DNA of 64,000 nucleotides. Origin: Acidobacteriota bacterium (GTDB taxonomy: Bacteria > Acidobacteriota > Terriglobia > Acidiferrales > UBA7541). A program made the position numbers and the translations under genes. Shown one piece after another: positions 16,723 through 28,109 of this stretch. Each line of letters starts with the position of its first letter. The first letter of the stretch is position 1. The notes under the pieces are model-generated. The model worked only from the letters and a program-made list of their open reading frames with translations. It was not told where the DNA came from and did not search any database. The stretch spans positions 1 to 64,000 of the forward strand of contig JAJYLB010000019.1 of NCBI GenBank assembly GCA_021788095.1, given 5' to 3'.

Positions 16723-16989
16723 CTAGACCGCCATGCCGCAAACGGAGCAGTAGCGCGCGCCGCCGACGCAAGGCGCGCCGCATCGCCCGCAGATGCGACC
16801 CGCGCCCGCGACGACGAACACGGGCGCGCGCGGCTCCGCCGAACACGCCCAGATCATCGCAATCACCCAGCCAATCACCGTCCAGCCAAGGAAGAAATTC
16901 AGGAGGAAGATGCCGGCCGCGTTGTGCTTGTTATGCCCCAGGATCGAAGGCAGAAAGTAGAGCAGGGTTCCCAGCACGAGAAAAGTCAT
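16723..16989 (-). CDS. superinfection-immunity-like membrane protein with zinc ribbon
   Basis: The 88-residue protein has two membrane helices joined by a short turn (FLVLGTLLYFLPSILG and IFLLNFFLGWTVIGWVIAMIWA), matching the Imm_superinfect family named after T4 Imm. The N-HNKHNAAGIF-LLNFFLGWTVIGW pattern is typical. A C-terminal zinc ribbon follows (Cys67, Cys70, Cys81, Cys84). Most chromosomal members have no tested role in phage exclusion, so that function should not be assumed. The start is the inner ATG at 16989, after an AAAGGGGG ribosome site. Confidence 0.75.
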   Translation of the reverse strand: MTFLVLGTLLYFLPSILGHNKHNAAGIFLLNFFLGWTVIGWVIAMIWACSAEPRAPVFVVAGAGRICGRCGAPCVGGARYCSVCGMAV

Positions 16990-17171
16990 GGCGGCGCCCC
17001 CTTTACTCCCTCGGCGACAACCGACGGCAAGTTTCTTCCCTTTGTTACGCGCAGGGCAAGCGAAAAGTTCGATCTCGAGCCGCGGCGGCGTCGAGACCCA
17101 ATGTCCACCGCTGCGGGACGAACGGCGGCGGGCCACTCTTGGCTGCGCGTATCTCCCTTCGCCAGCGTCGA

Positions 17172-17298
17172 AATCCCGCGCGCCTTGCGGGTGCCCCACC
17201 CTTGCGCGGTTGGCAAGGGTGGGTGCTCTGGGCGAGGCTGCCTCCGCCCGGCCCATCCTTCCGGCCCGCCGTGGCGGGCCGCAAAGATGGGGCACCCG
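17172..17298. repeat. dispersed hairpin element (GGGTGCCCCACCCTT family)
   Basis: The left part (AATCCCGCGCG, then GGGTGCCCCACCCTTG) matches 11313-11346. Hairpins lie at 17195-17223 (CCCACCCTTGC with GCAAGGGTGGG) and 17263-17280 (GGCCCGCCGTGGCGGGCC). Outer arms GGGTGCCCC and GGGGCACCC enclose the unit. The stretch 16990-17389 has no convincing gene. Confidence 0.65.
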
Positions 17299-17389
17299 AA
17301 CTACCTGCGGGATCGGGAGGCGTACCCAACGCTGCTAGCGATTGACTTGTTGCGGGTCCTTACGGGCGGGCAGGAGTGCCCCGCGCCCG

Positions 17390-18808
<1,419 letters not shown>

Positions 18809-18874
18809 TTACCCTCGTCGGAAATCTCCGGTTGGAGTAACTCCCCAGTTCCCGTCGTTCCTATTCTACTATTT

Positions 18875-19534
18875 CTACCGCTTTGGCCGGGGCCGGGAAG
18901 CCGGCGGCACGATATGGTTCAAGCGGTAGTAGGTGACCAGGTTGCCGTAATGTTCGCCGGAATGCTCGACGATTTCGTAGGCGAACGCGATCAAAGCCAT
19001 GGGCTGGCCGCCAAAGGGACTCTTCACCGGCCGCACGATTCCCCGGTCGCCTTCCTTGCGGATAGTCGCCGCGCCGTCCTCGACGGCCTTGGTGATCTCC
19101 GCGACGACTTTCTCCTTGGTGTTGTATTCCGATCGCGGAAGGTCTTCCGCGCCCGTCTTGCGCCCGGCGGCGACGTCGGGAACGAACTCGTCGACGGCGG
19201 CGACGTGCAACAGTATCTCCGCGAAGCTGCGCACTTCGGGCGTCGGCTTGTAGTTGTATTTGTCGGCGGGAAAATCCTTCGCCATGCTGATGAGCTTGTT
19301 CCCCACGGCATTCCACGCCCCGAGCACCGATTCGGCGGGCCCGGGTGCCTTGGTGGCCGCCATAACGGCGGCTCCCGGACGTTCGCGGTTCCTTTGATCC
19401 TGCGCCGTGGGCGCCAGGATCATCGCTCCGGGGTTCATCGCTCCCGGATTGATCTGCCTGCCCTGCGCCCCGACGGCCGGAGCGAGCATCGCCGCCGCTA
19501 TCAGAATGACCACCCCATTCCATCGATGGAACAT
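18875..19534 (-). CDS. exported DinB-like four-helix protein
   Basis: The 219-residue protein has a signal peptide (VVILIAAAMLAPAVGA) and then a disordered Asn/Pro/Gly-Ala linker. The DinB/YfiT four-helix domain follows (about 75-205), with the metal-ligand pattern His (ILLHVAAVDEF) and HSGEHYGNL near the end. DinB-like proteins bind divalent metal and often act as thiol-dependent enzymes in the cytoplasm; an exported one is less common but seen in Acidobacteria. ATG 19534 follows GGGAGGAAAA. It lies divergent to nothing and downstream of UPF0182. Confidence 0.8.
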   Translation of the reverse strand: MFHRWNGVVILIAAAMLAPAVGAQGRQINPGAMNPGAMILAPTAQDQRNRERPGAAVMAATKAPGPAESVLGAWNAVGNKLISMAKDFPADKYNYKPTPEVRSFAEILLHVAAVDEFVPDVAAGRKTGAEDLPRSEYNTKEKVVAEITKAVEDGAATIRKEGDRGIVRPVKSPFGGQPMALIAFAYEIVEHSGEHYGNLVTYYRLNHIVPPASRPRPKR

Positions 19535-19674
19535 TTTTCCTCCCTCGGTGGCGCGCTGCCGCCACACCTTTTTTTCGGGTTGAATCGAGGTTCGGCGGCC
19601 ACGATCGCCGCCGGTGGCTCAGAGCCTAACACGAGCGGTCGCAAAGCTCCACGGGAACCGCGAGGCCGCGCCGA

Positions 19675-22668
19675 TCAGTTTGGCCGCCGCGGCCGCTTGG
19701 ACGGGGCGGGTGTAGGCGCGGCGGCGGGCCGGGCTCGGGCGAGTGCGCCCTGTGTTTCCTGGCGAATGGCGTCGAGTTCCGCGCCGGCTTTCGCCAGCTC
19801 GCCCGCAGCGGTGAATTTCTCGTAATTGTCGAGGTGCTGCTGGATACTTTCGAGCACGCCGGCAGGGATCCCGCTTCCCGCCGCGGGATTGGTCGCCGTG
19901 ACGCCGCCGGGCGCGCCCGATTCGGGCGCGCCCGATGGGGGAGGCGCGCTGGCCGGAGCGGCAGCCGTGGCGGCGGTGGTTGCCGCTCCCGGCGAGGCGG
20001 CCTCGGGCTGCGCCAACAAGGCCATGGCTTGTGGCAAATCGTCCGCATAGACGATCCGCTGGCCGTCGGCGAGCACCACCTTTTTCAGTTCGGGCAGGTG
20101 CGCCTGCACCGCCTGGATGTAGATGGGCTCGAGGTAAACGAAGGTGTTTCCGACGGGCAAGACGAGCGTGGTGCCACGAATGACCCGGCTGCCTTGCTGG
20201 TTCCACAAGCTGAGGTCCTTGCTGATGTCCCGGTTCTGGTCGACGCGGCTCTCGATCTGCAGCGGGCCGTAAATCAACTGATCCTTGGGCAACCGGAAGA
20301 AGAGTATCTGGCCGTAGTGGGCGGGATCGCAGCGCGCCGCAATCCACGCAATGAGGTTATCGCGGTTATGGCTGGTGAACGGCAACAAGAGAACGAATTC
20401 CGCATGCCCGGATCCTGGGAGCTGCATCATGACGTAGTAAGGCTGCGTTTGCTCGGCCTGGCCCTGCGTCACCACCTGGCGCGCGATGTCCCACTGATCC
20501 TCCTTGTTGTAGAAGACGCGGGGATCGGTCATGTGGTAGATGCGATAGATCTCCGCTTGCGCGCTGAAGAGCAGTTCGGGGTAGCGGATGTGCGCCAGCA
20601 GGTCCGCCGGCATGGCCGACCGGGGAAGGAAGAGCTGGGGAAAGACGCGGCGATAAGCGGCCAGGACGGGATCGTTCTCGTCGAAAACGTAGAAATGCAC
20701 GGTGCCGTTGTAGGCGTCGACGGTGATCTTGACGCTGTTGCGGATGTAATTGATGGGCGTGGCGCCCAGGTCGAGCGGCTCGGAATAGGGCTGGCGGGAG
20801 GAAACTGTGTAGGCGTCGAGCATCCAGAAGAGGCGGCCGGAGCGATCCACAACGAGGTAGGGATCGGAATCGAGCACCAGGAACGGGGCCAGGCGCTGGA
20901 CCCGCCGCAGAATCTGGCGGTGCAGCAACACTTTCGTGCGGGTGGTCAGGTAGCCGGTGAGCAGGATGTTCGGGTCGTTCAACGCGATAGCGGCTACCAG
21001 GCGCATGCCGAAATCGGGAATCGGGATACCCGCCGCGCCGGCATAGGTGCTATAGGCGTTGTCCTCGCCCCGCGGGTAATCGAACTCCGGCTGCGTGGTG
21101 TCCACGAACACCCAGCGATCGGTCTGCTCGCCGAAATATATTTGCGGCCGGGTAATCTGGAAGCGGGAATAGCTCGTTTCCGGGGGCGCGTTCTGCAGGA
21201 TGAGCCGCGGCTCTCCTTCCGATGTGGCTGCGTTCACCAATCCCGCCACGGCGCCGAAGCCGTGCGTGTACTCGAGGTGAAGGTTGACCCAGGTTTGCGC
21301 GGTATCGGGCAGGAGGCTGGTATTCAGGCTTCGCGCCGCGATCATCACCTGGCGCTTCTCGCTGTTCAACTCGTAGCGGTCGACGTCGACGTCGGGAAAA
21401 TCGTAATAAGGCCGGAGCGCCTGCAGTTGGGTGATATTGCTCTGGAACTGCCGCCAGTCCCAAAGCCGCAGGTTATCGGCGGTATCGGGATAGCTGGCCA
21501 AGTCGAACGTCGCGTCCTGCCGGGGAGTGAACAGCTCCTCTTTCGAGTTGGCTTCGATGCCGTACGCGCTGCGCGTGGCGGCAATGTGGTCAACGATGTA
21601 GGGAAGCTCGAGCGTGAGTTGGTTCGGGCGCACGTAGACGCTGCGAACCGTCGCGGTGACGATGGGCGGAACGATCACCAGCGCCAGGAAGCCCAGCGCT
21701 ATCTCCGGAGCAAGACCCAAGGACCGCAGCACGTACCACGGTCCCGGCAGCCGCCACAGGCGCCGCCTCGGCAGGCCCAGGGCCACCAGGAGCGCCAGAA
21801 CGAGCGCGCCGGCCAACTGGATCCAGAGCAGGCGCACACCAATCCTCGCATCCACGTAGTCGGCGCCGTAGAGAAAGCTGTGGGTGGAATAGAGCAAATC
21901 GTAGCGGGCGAAGAAGCGGCTTACGGCGTACAGGATCAGCAAGAGCGCCACAGCCGTGCGCACCAGGGTCCCTCGGACCACCCCGGAAATGCCGGATACC
22001 ACCGATCCGACGTCGAGGGATGGCATCTCGTAGCCGCGTACGCGCGCCTCCAGTTTGTCGCGAAGCGCGTCAAACCGCTCGCTGGTTGCCCCCAACCCCG
22101 CCGTTACCCCATAGAAAGCGAGCGCGAACACGAGCAGAAAGCCCAACCACGCGAAGATCATGCGATAGAACGGCAGGCGAAACATGTAGAACGCCAGGCT
22201 GTGCCCGAATAGCGGATCGCGGTAGAGCCCGCTGGTGCGGCTGCCCAGCCAGAGCGCGACTTTCCAGGGATCGATCAGATTCTGGGCGAGGAAGAAGCTG
22301 ACCAGAAGAGCCCCTCCATAGCCCGCCAGGGAAAGCAGGCGCGCCCCGGCGCCGCCGAGCGCCGACTTGCCATGCCACCGGCCCAGGCGAAAGGCTGCCG
22401 CCAGAACGACGAACCCCAGGATTACGGCCGCGGTTTGCGGCTCCCAGCGAATCCGCACGTACTGCCAGAACGTTTGCCCTTGGCCCAGTTCTTTCCACCA
22501 GGAATAGTTGAGAAAGAAACCCGACCCTTCCGCCACAAGAACGAGCAATGCGATGGCAAGGATGCCGTCGGTGATGGCCGTGAGAGCGCCCGCTTGCCGG
22601 CGCCGCTGCGCCCAGAAGGCGTGCAAGGCGACGACAACCGCCGCCACGAGGAATAGGAGACCAACCAT
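19675..22668 (-). CDS. UPF0182 family membrane protein
   Basis: The 997-residue protein has seven or so N-terminal transmembrane helices (first 320 residues). A large external domain follows with YVRPNQLTLELPYI, NYIRNSVKITVDAYNGTV and the closing PLYIQAV-type motif (LEPIYIQAVQAHLPELKKVVLADG). These match the UPF0182/COG1615 family, whose function is not known. Near the C terminus an Ala/Pro/Gly linker contains SGAPESGAPGG, encoded by repeated GGGCGCGCCCGA units that also occur in arsS. The last 50 residues look like a small helical segment rich in Ala, Glu and Arg. Confidence 0.85.
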   Translation of the reverse strand: MVGLLFLVAAVVVALHAFWAQRRRQAGALTAITDGILAIALLVLVAEGSGFFLNYSWWKELGQGQTFWQYVRIRWEPQTAAVILGFVVLAAAFRLGRWHGKSALGGAGARLLSLAGYGGALLVSFFLAQNLIDPWKVALWLGSRTSGLYRDPLFGHSLAFYMFRLPFYRMIFAWLGFLLVFALAFYGVTAGLGATSERFDALRDKLEARVRGYEMPSLDVGSVVSGISGVVRGTLVRTAVALLLILYAVSRFFARYDLLYSTHSFLYGADYVDARIGVRLLWIQLAGALVLALLVALGLPRRRLWRLPGPWYVLRSLGLAPEIALGFLALVIVPPIVTATVRSVYVRPNQLTLELPYIVDHIAATRSAYGIEANSKEELFTPRQDATFDLASYPDTADNLRLWDWRQFQSNITQLQALRPYYDFPDVDVDRYELNSEKRQVMIAARSLNTSLLPDTAQTWVNLHLEYTHGFGAVAGLVNAATSEGEPRLILQNAPPETSYSRFQITRPQIYFGEQTDRWVFVDTTQPEFDYPRGEDNAYSTYAGAAGIPIPDFGMRLVAAIALNDPNILLTGYLTTRTKVLLHRQILRRVQRLAPFLVLDSDPYLVVDRSGRLFWMLDAYTVSSRQPYSEPLDLGATPINYIRNSVKITVDAYNGTVHFYVFDENDPVLAAYRRVFPQLFLPRSAMPADLLAHIRYPELLFSAQAEIYRIYHMTDPRVFYNKEDQWDIARQVVTQGQAEQTQPYYVMMQLPGSGHAEFVLLLPFTSHNRDNLIAWIAARCDPAHYGQILFFRLPKDQLIYGPLQIESRVDQNRDISKDLSLWNQQGSRVIRGTTLVLPVGNTFVYLEPIYIQAVQAHLPELKKVVLADGQRIVYADDLPQAMALLAQPEAASPGAATTAATAAAPASAPPPSGAPESGAPGGVTATNPAAGSGIPAGVLESIQQHLDNYEKFTAAGELAKAGAELDAIRQETQGALARARPAAAPTPAPSKRPRRPN

Positions 22669-22789
22669 GGCTACACCCGGTCATGCATTCTAGTGCCGTT
22701 CCGGTACTTTCAGCCATGCTTTTCCGGCTGGCCAAGCTCAGGAGCCGTGACCGCAAGCGTCAGCCGAGGGGTAGCGCTTGGGGCACCCG

Positions 22790-23037
22790 GCTCGGAAAGT
22801 GGGTGCCCCACCCGCCCTTGTCGCGGTTGGGACTGGCCTTTCGACCCTGCCACCTAGGGCCCTTGGCCCGCGAAACCCGCCGTTGCGGGTCAAGCAGATC
22901 GCAAAATCCCGTGGGTCGTTCGGGTGCCTGCCCTGATTCTTTTGGTCGGGGCCCCATCCTTCCGGCGTCCCGAAGCTTCGGGATTGGCCGGAAGGATGGG
23001 CCGGGTGGGGCAGCTTTCGACCCCGTACGGGTTTGTG
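22790..23037. repeat. hairpin-rich gap with nested 17-bp palindrome
   Basis: This gap holds GGGCACCCGGC...GTGGGTGCCCC arms (near 22780-22810), then a copy of the 11.3-kb element at 22905-23033. Its main hairpin (22953-23000) carries TCCCGAAGCTTCGGGAT at 22968-22984 in place of the TTTT loop seen at 11.3 kb. No gene is supported between 22669 and 23066. Confidence 0.75.
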
Positions 23038-23066
23038 CATCCCGATCGGACTTATGGGACCCGCCC

Positions 23067-25223
23067 CTAAGACGGAGTACGCTCCGCTCTGCGCGGCCCT
23101 CCGTCGTCCAGGCGCAGGAGCAGCGCGGCTAAATCTTCCGGGCGCGAGACAGGCGGGTAGCAGGCGTTTCGCACGCAGACGTACGCCCGCGGCGTTCCGG
23201 CATCGAGATTCCCCAGCGTTTGGGCGAGGGCTGCCGGGAGCGAGCGGCTACCCGAATCCTCGGCCCCGGCCGATCCCAGCGTTTCCGGCGTGACGCGCAA
23301 CACGGCCTTCCCGTAGCGGAAGACGCCATGCGCCGCGCGTTCGAGTTCGTAAGCATCGAGGTCGCCCCGCGAGCCGGTGACGACGATTTCGATGGGGCGG
23401 CGGGTATGGACGACGAGCGCGAGGCCGTAGCTTGCGGCGAACATGCCGTAATGGCCTACGGCGCCCCCGAACGCCTCAAGCGTGCGCTCGGCGGCATCGA
23501 GGAAGCGGCGCTCGCCCGTGTAGTCGTACAGGCGGTCGAAAAGCACCGCGGCAAGCGAATTCGCTCCCGGGGTGGAGGAATCCTGGAACGGTTTGCGCCG
23601 GATATCGAATGCGCCGAGCGGTGGGGCGTCGTCGGGCCGATCGAAAAACCCGCCGGCATCTCGGTCGTGGAAATGGTCGAGCAGGCGCCGGGCAACGCGC
23701 AACGCGGCGTCGAAGTAGCGAGGCTCGAGTGCGTGCTCGAAGCCGTCGAGGAGCGCGAGCGCGGCGAAAACGTGATCGTCGAGCAAACCCGTAGCGGGCC
23801 CGCTTCCGCCCACGAGATGGGCGAAACCGGCCGAATCGTTCCATCCTTCGGCCAGGAGGCGATCGAGCGTATGGAGCGCAAACGCGCGGCAGTCGGGCCG
23901 CCCGAGCGCCGCCGCGGCCTCGAGCCAGGCGGAAACCATCATGGCGTTCCAGCCGACGTAGATGGTGGAATCGATTTGCGGCGTCGGGCGCGCCAGGCGC
24001 GCGGCGAGCAGCTTGGCGCGGGCGCGATCGAACCTGCTCGAAAACTCCGCCGGGGCCAGGCCGAGCTGGCGCGCCGCCTCGGCGGAATCGACCGCGACGT
24101 GCAGCACGTTCTTCGCGGGGTTGTGGTGCATGTCCCCGGCCTCGGAGACGCCGTAATACAGCTCGGCGAGCTGCGCTTCCTCGGGCGGGAGAACCGCGCG
24201 AATTTCCGCCGGCGTCCACGTGAAGTAGTCGCCATCGTCCTCCAGCGAGATATCCGCGTCCTGGCTGGCGTAGAAGCCGCCGTGCTCGGGATCCGCCAGC
24301 ACGCTGCCCGTCCAGCCGAGGATGCCTTCGGCGGTTTGGCGGAAAAGCGGCTCGCGTGTGATCTGGAAAGCGTGAACGTAGTTGGCGAGCAGTTGGGCGT
24401 TGTCGTAAATCATTTTCTCGAAATGGGGCACGCGCCACCGCTCGTCTACCGAATAGCGATGGAAGCCGCCGGCGAGTTGGTCCGCTACCCCGCCGCGCGC
24501 CATCTGTTCGAGCGTCGTTCGCGCGATCTCGAGGAGGTCCTTTTTCCCGCCAGCCTGGTGGCGCTCGAGCAGTAAATCGATCACGGCGGGATGGGGGAAT
24601 TTCGGCGCCTGGCCGAAACCGCCATGAGTGGAATCGAAAAGCTCCGCGCTTTGGGTGATGATGGCGTCGATGAATGTGGGATCGACGGGGCCGCGGCCGC
24701 CGCCGCAGGCTTCCGCCTGCGCCACCGCTTCCACCAGCGCCCCTGCCGTCGATTCCGCTTCGGCGCGCCGGTTCTGCCAGGCTTCGGCGACGGCGGCGAG
24801 CAGCCGCTTGAATCCCGGCCGGCCCATCACGTCGTCGGGCGGGAAATACGTGCCGCCGAAGAACGGCCGGCCATCGGGAGTAAGGAACGCGGTGAGCGGC
24901 CAGCCGCCTTGCCCGGCCAAAGCCCCGATGGCGGACTGGTAGCGGGCGTCGATGTCGGGCCGCTCGTCGCGATCCACCTTGATGGGGATGAAGAGGCGGT
25001 TGATCAGCGCGGCGATTTCGGGATTGTCGTAGCTTTCGCGGTCGATGACATGGCACCAGTGGCACCAAACGGCGCCGATATCGAGCAGGATCGGCTTGCC
25101 TTGCGCGCGGGCGTCCGCGAACGCTTCCTCGCCCCACTCGTGCCATTCCACCGGCTGGTGCGCGGCCGAGCGCAGATAAGGGCTGCGGGAGTCCTTCAGG
25201 CGATTCTCTTTGGGCGCAGTCAC
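23067..25223 (-). CDS. DUF255 thioredoxin-domain protein (YyaL/SPATA20-like)
   Basis: The 718-residue protein opens with a thioredoxin-like domain containing WCHWCH (Cys54, Cys57) after NRLKDSRSPYLRSAAHQPVEW. An alpha/alpha barrel follows, resembling N-acylglucosamine 2-epimerases (about 180-680). These features define the YyaL/DUF255 family, conserved from bacteria to man, of uncertain function; a role in redox or sugar handling is only inferred. It begins 3 nt after the DUF2203 gene, so it is the last gene of a nadA-DUF2203-DUF255 operon. Confidence 0.88.
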   Translation of the reverse strand: MTAPKENRLKDSRSPYLRSAAHQPVEWHEWGEEAFADARAQGKPILLDIGAVWCHWCHVIDRESYDNPEIAALINRLFIPIKVDRDERPDIDARYQSAIGALAGQGGWPLTAFLTPDGRPFFGGTYFPPDDVMGRPGFKRLLAAVAEAWQNRRAEAESTAGALVEAVAQAEACGGGRGPVDPTFIDAIITQSAELFDSTHGGFGQAPKFPHPAVIDLLLERHQAGGKKDLLEIARTTLEQMARGGVADQLAGGFHRYSVDERWRVPHFEKMIYDNAQLLANYVHAFQITREPLFRQTAEGILGWTGSVLADPEHGGFYASQDADISLEDDGDYFTWTPAEIRAVLPPEEAQLAELYYGVSEAGDMHHNPAKNVLHVAVDSAEAARQLGLAPAEFSSRFDRARAKLLAARLARPTPQIDSTIYVGWNAMMVSAWLEAAAALGRPDCRAFALHTLDRLLAEGWNDSAGFAHLVGGSGPATGLLDDHVFAALALLDGFEHALEPRYFDAALRVARRLLDHFHDRDAGGFFDRPDDAPPLGAFDIRRKPFQDSSTPGANSLAAVLFDRLYDYTGERRFLDAAERTLEAFGGAVGHYGMFAASYGLALVVHTRRPIEIVVTGSRGDLDAYELERAAHGVFRYGKAVLRVTPETLGSAGAEDSGSRSLPAALAQTLGNLDAGTPRAYVCVRNACYPPVSRPEDLAALLLRLDDGGPRRAERTPS

Positions 25224-25226
25224 AAA

Positions 25227-25679
25227 CTATTGGACGGGCGGCGTGGCCCCGGGGTCGCCGGGCGAAATGGGTTTGCGGCCGGCGAACCCTTCTCCCGGGC
25301 GATGCCAGAAGCGGATGCGGGTCTCGCCCAGGCGCCAGCACCAGAACACGTCCTCTCCATTGAGCCGGCCGGGGAAGTCGATCAAACCGAGATCGATATC
25401 CCGGACCTTGCAGCCGGTCGCCTCGATCTGCTGTACCGCCGACTGCGTTTTTTCCGTGGCGCCCTCCAGGCCCTGCCGCAGCGCGAGGGCCTTCTCGCGC
25501 CGCAAGGAGAGCCCGCCCATCAGCATGATGCGCTGGGAGAGCCGCCCGAGCCGGCGCTCGAAATCGAGCGCGACGCGGCGCTGCTCGATGGCTTCGCCGA
25601 GCAGGGGCTCGATGAGCGAGCGCGCGCGTTCGGCTTCTTCGAGCGTAAAAAGCTTTGGGGAGTCCGCTGGCTGATCCAT
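25227..25679 (-). CDS. DUF2203 protein
   Basis: The 150-residue product has an N-terminal helical half (FTLEEAERARSLIEPLL; LSQRIMLMGG) and the DUF2203 C-terminal signature: GCKVRDIDLGLIDFPGRLNGEDVFWCWRLGE, then IRFWH. The function is unknown; genes of this type are widespread in soil bacteria and Chloroflexi. The ATG at 25679 lies 4 nt after the nadA stop. The longer open frame upstream overlaps nadA and is not conserved. Confidence 0.82.
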   Translation of the reverse strand: MDQPADSPKLFTLEEAERARSLIEPLLGEAIEQRRVALDFERRLGRLSQRIMLMGGLSLRREKALALRQGLEGATEKTQSAVQQIEATGCKVRDIDLGLIDFPGRLNGEDVFWCWRLGETRIRFWHRPGEGFAGRKPISPGDPGATPPVQ

Positions 25680-25683
25680 CGAG

Positions 25684-26844
25684 TTAGGGGAGCGCGAGCA
25701 TAGTTTCGAGCGCCAAGCGGGCCCAGCGACGCGCCTCGTCGTCGACCTGGATGCGGTTGACGACGTGCCCCTCGGCCAGGTTTTCCAGTGCCCACGCAAG
25801 GTGCTGGGGACTGATCCGAAACATGGTGGTGCAGACGCACACGTGGGGATCGAGCGAGACGATCGTTTGCTCGGGATGCTCGTGCGCCAGCCGGTTCACC
25901 AGATGGATTTCCGTGCCAATGGCCCAGGCCGTTCCCGGTTTGGCCTCGCGCACGGCCCGGATGATTCCGTCGGTCGAGCCGGCCTGGTCGGACTTCCGCA
26001 CCACCTCGAACCGGCATTCGGGATGCACGATCACGCGGATGCCCGGGGTGCGGCGCCGCACCGCATCGACTTGCTCGGGCTGGAACCGCTGATGGACCGA
26101 GCAATAGCCTTTCCAGAGAATCACCTTGGCCCGCGCCAGCGTAGCCTCGTCATGGCCGCCGCATTCCCGGCTCGGGTCCCAAACCGCCATCTGGTCGAGC
26201 GGAAGGCCAAGCTGCCAGCCGGTGTTGCGGCCCAGATGCTCGTCGGGAAGGAACAACACGCGCTCGCCGCGTGCGAAGGCCCAGCGCATCACCCGCGCGG
26301 CATTCGAGCTGGTGCAGACGGAACCGCCGTGGCGGCCGACGAAGGCCTTGATCGCCGCCGAAGAGTTCATGTAGGTGATCGGGATCACGCCGCTCGCACC
26401 CGCGAATCGCAGCTCTTCCCAGCAGGTTTCCACCTGCCCGATCTCGGCCATATCGGCCATCGAGCAGCCGGCGGCAAGGTCCGGGAGCACGACCACCTGA
26501 TGCGCCTGGCGAAGCACGTCGGCGCTTTCCGCCATGAAATGCACGCCGCAGAAAACGATGTATTCGGCCCGGGTGCCGGCTGCCTGCTGGCAAAGCTTGA
26601 GGGAATCGCCCCGGAAATCGGCGAATTTCACCACCTCGTCTCGCTGGTAATGGTGGCCGAGGATCACCACGCGCGAGCCCAAAAGCGCTTTGGCCCGCGC
26701 GATCCGCTCCTCCGAGAAGCCATCCGACGCCAGCAGCGAGCTGTCGATATCGCAGCCTACCCCTTTCTCCAGCTCGGGAACGGCCACGCTTTCCGGCGCC
26801 ATCGCCGGCGCTTCCGCAGTTTCGATCTGACTTAGGTCGGTCAC
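25684..26844 (-). CDS. nadA: quinolinate synthase NadA
   Basis: NadA joins iminoaspartate and dihydroxyacetone phosphate to give quinolinate in NAD synthesis. The 386-residue protein shows [30 protein letters not shown] (Cys99, first cluster ligand), [21 protein letters not shown] and CVCTTMF, giving the Cys ligands of the 4Fe-4S cluster. The N-terminal 30 residues are a variable extension. No nadB or nadC is adjacent. The divergent gap to the uracil-DNA glycosylase (26845-27011) must hold both promoters. Confidence 0.94.
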   Translation of the reverse strand: MTDLSQIETAEAPAMAPESVAVPELEKGVGCDIDSSLLASDGFSEERIARAKALLGSRVVILGHHYQRDEVVKFADFRGDSLKLCQQAAGTRAEYIVFCGVHFMAESADVLRQAHQVVVLPDLAAGCSMADMAEIGQVETCWEELRFAGASGVIPITYMNSSAAIKAFVGRHGGSVCTSSNAARVMRWAFARGERVLFLPDEHLGRNTGWQLGLPLDQMAVWDPSRECGGHDEATLARAKVILWKGYCSVHQRFQPEQVDAVRRRTPGIRVIVHPECRFEVVRKSDQAGSTDGIIRAVREAKPGTAWAIGTEIHLVNRLAHEHPEQTIVSLDPHVCVCTTMFRISPQHLAWALENLAEGHVVNRIQVDDEARRWARLALETMLALP

Positions 26845-27011
26845 GGGGATTTGGGGGGATCAACCGCTTGCACCGCTCGCGGCAAGCGACACCGCCAGTT
26901 GTCCCGCTTTCACTCCGATTCTACGACGGCCGTTCGAGAGGGCGCAACGCGCGCGGATGGGCCGCCGATGAGGAGTCGGCGAGGGGCGTTTTCGGGGTAT
27001 TCTACCCTGCC

Positions 27012-27719
27012 ATGAAGATCGAGACGGAGTTCGAATCTCTACGGGTGCTCGAAGACCGGGTCGTGAACTGCCGGATATGCCCGCGCCTCGTGCGCTACCG
27101 GGAGAAAGTGGCGCGGGAGCGCCGGCGAGCGTTCCGCGACGTTGCCTATTGGGGCCGGCCGAGCCCCGGCTTCGGCCATCCCGCAGCCGAACTCATGATC
27201 GTAGGGCTAGCGCCTGCGGCGCATGGCGGCAACCGCACCGGGCGGATGTTCACCGGCGACCGCTCGGGCGATTTTCTCTACGATTGCCTCTACCGGGCGG
27301 GCTACGCCAATCAGCCGACTTCGGTGGATCGCAACGACGGGTTGCGGCTCGCCGGACTCTTTATCACCGCCGTCTGCCGCTGCGCGCCGCCGGCGAACAA
27401 GCCGCTGCCCTCGGAAATCACGAATTGCCGGCCCTACCTCGCCGGCGAATTCGATTTTCTCCGGCCGCGAGCGGTCCTGGCCCTCGGCGGAATCGCCCTG
27501 CGCGGCTATCTGGCCATGCTGAAGGAGCGCGGGCAGATCGAAAGCTTCGCAGCCTATCCGTTCCGGCACGGCGCCAGCTACCGGCTGCCAGCAGATCTGC
27601 CGCGCCTGTTCGCCTCCTACCACCCTAGCCAGCAAAATACGTTCACCGGCCGCCTGACCAAACCGATGCTGCTCGCCGTCCTCCGCCGCATCCGCCGGTA
27701 TCTCGCAGGAGAGACCTGA
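27012..27719 (+). CDS. type 5 uracil-DNA glycosylase (UdgB-like)
   Basis: This 235-residue enzyme removes uracil or other deaminated bases from DNA in base-excision repair. Visible features are the N-terminal CRICPRL (cluster Cys), [23 protein letters not shown] (motif A with the catalytic-site loop), [15 protein letters not shown], and [16 protein letters not shown] (motif B). The four-Cys set for a 4Fe-4S cluster fits family 4/5; GLAPAAHGG points to type 5. ATG 27012 is favoured over the longer frame because homology starts just after it. Confidence 0.88.
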   Translation: MKIETEFESLRVLEDRVVNCRICPRLVRYREKVARERRRAFRDVAYWGRPSPGFGHPAAELMIVGLAPAAHGGNRTGRMFTGDRSGDFLYDCLYRAGYANQPTSVDRNDGLRLAGLFITAVCRCAPPANKPLPSEITNCRPYLAGEFDFLRPRAVLALGGIALRGYLAMLKERGQIESFAAYPFRHGASYRLPADLPRLFASYHPSQQNTFTGRLTKPMLLAVLRRIRRYLAGET

Positions 27720-27764
27720 TCGTGGCAGTCCGTCACAGTTCGGTCGCAGCACGAATGAAATGAC

Positions 27765-27895
27765 CGTGTCCCGTGCCCCGTGTCCCGCGCACGGCCGCCG
27801 GTGGCGCACGCACTCCTGCCTGCGCGCGTTGCGGGGCTCGCCCGCGTCGGGCTGCCGGCACCCGTAGCACAGGCTTCCGCCTGTGTTCTTTTCTC
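27765..27895. repeat. short hairpins and CCCGTG-rich repeats between genes
   Basis: A GTGTCCCGTGCCCCGTGTCC run (compare 13415-13440) is followed by hairpins at 27804-27827 (GCGCACGCACTCCTGC...) and 27868-27885 (CACAGGCTTCCGCCTGTG, preceded by GTAG). The rest of 27720-28109 shows no gene. Confidence 0.6.
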
Positions 27896-28109
27896 CGAGC
27901 GAAAGACCTTCCGATTCCTCCCGCCGGCCGCGCAGCCCTGAAAAGTGTGGTTCATGCCGAAGGCTGCATCGTTTCTGGCCAAGCTCTGGCAGACTGAAGC
28001 CGAATACGGTCATTGCCCTCCACGCCTGCCGGCGGTATCCTACCAACCGGCCAGGAATCCAAAAGGCGAATTCCCGCTTCAGAAGAACCTGGGGGGGGAG
28101 GATCGAACG

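Noticed and set aside
16723-16989. Phage superinfection-exclusion (defence) function for the Imm-like protein
   Set aside because: No phage or defence genes are nearby and most chromosomal members of this family have no shown defence role.
19834-22212. Plus-strand open frame of 792 codons opposite UPF0182
   Set aside because: It is antisense to a recognisable membrane protein and has no similarity, ribosome site or domain.
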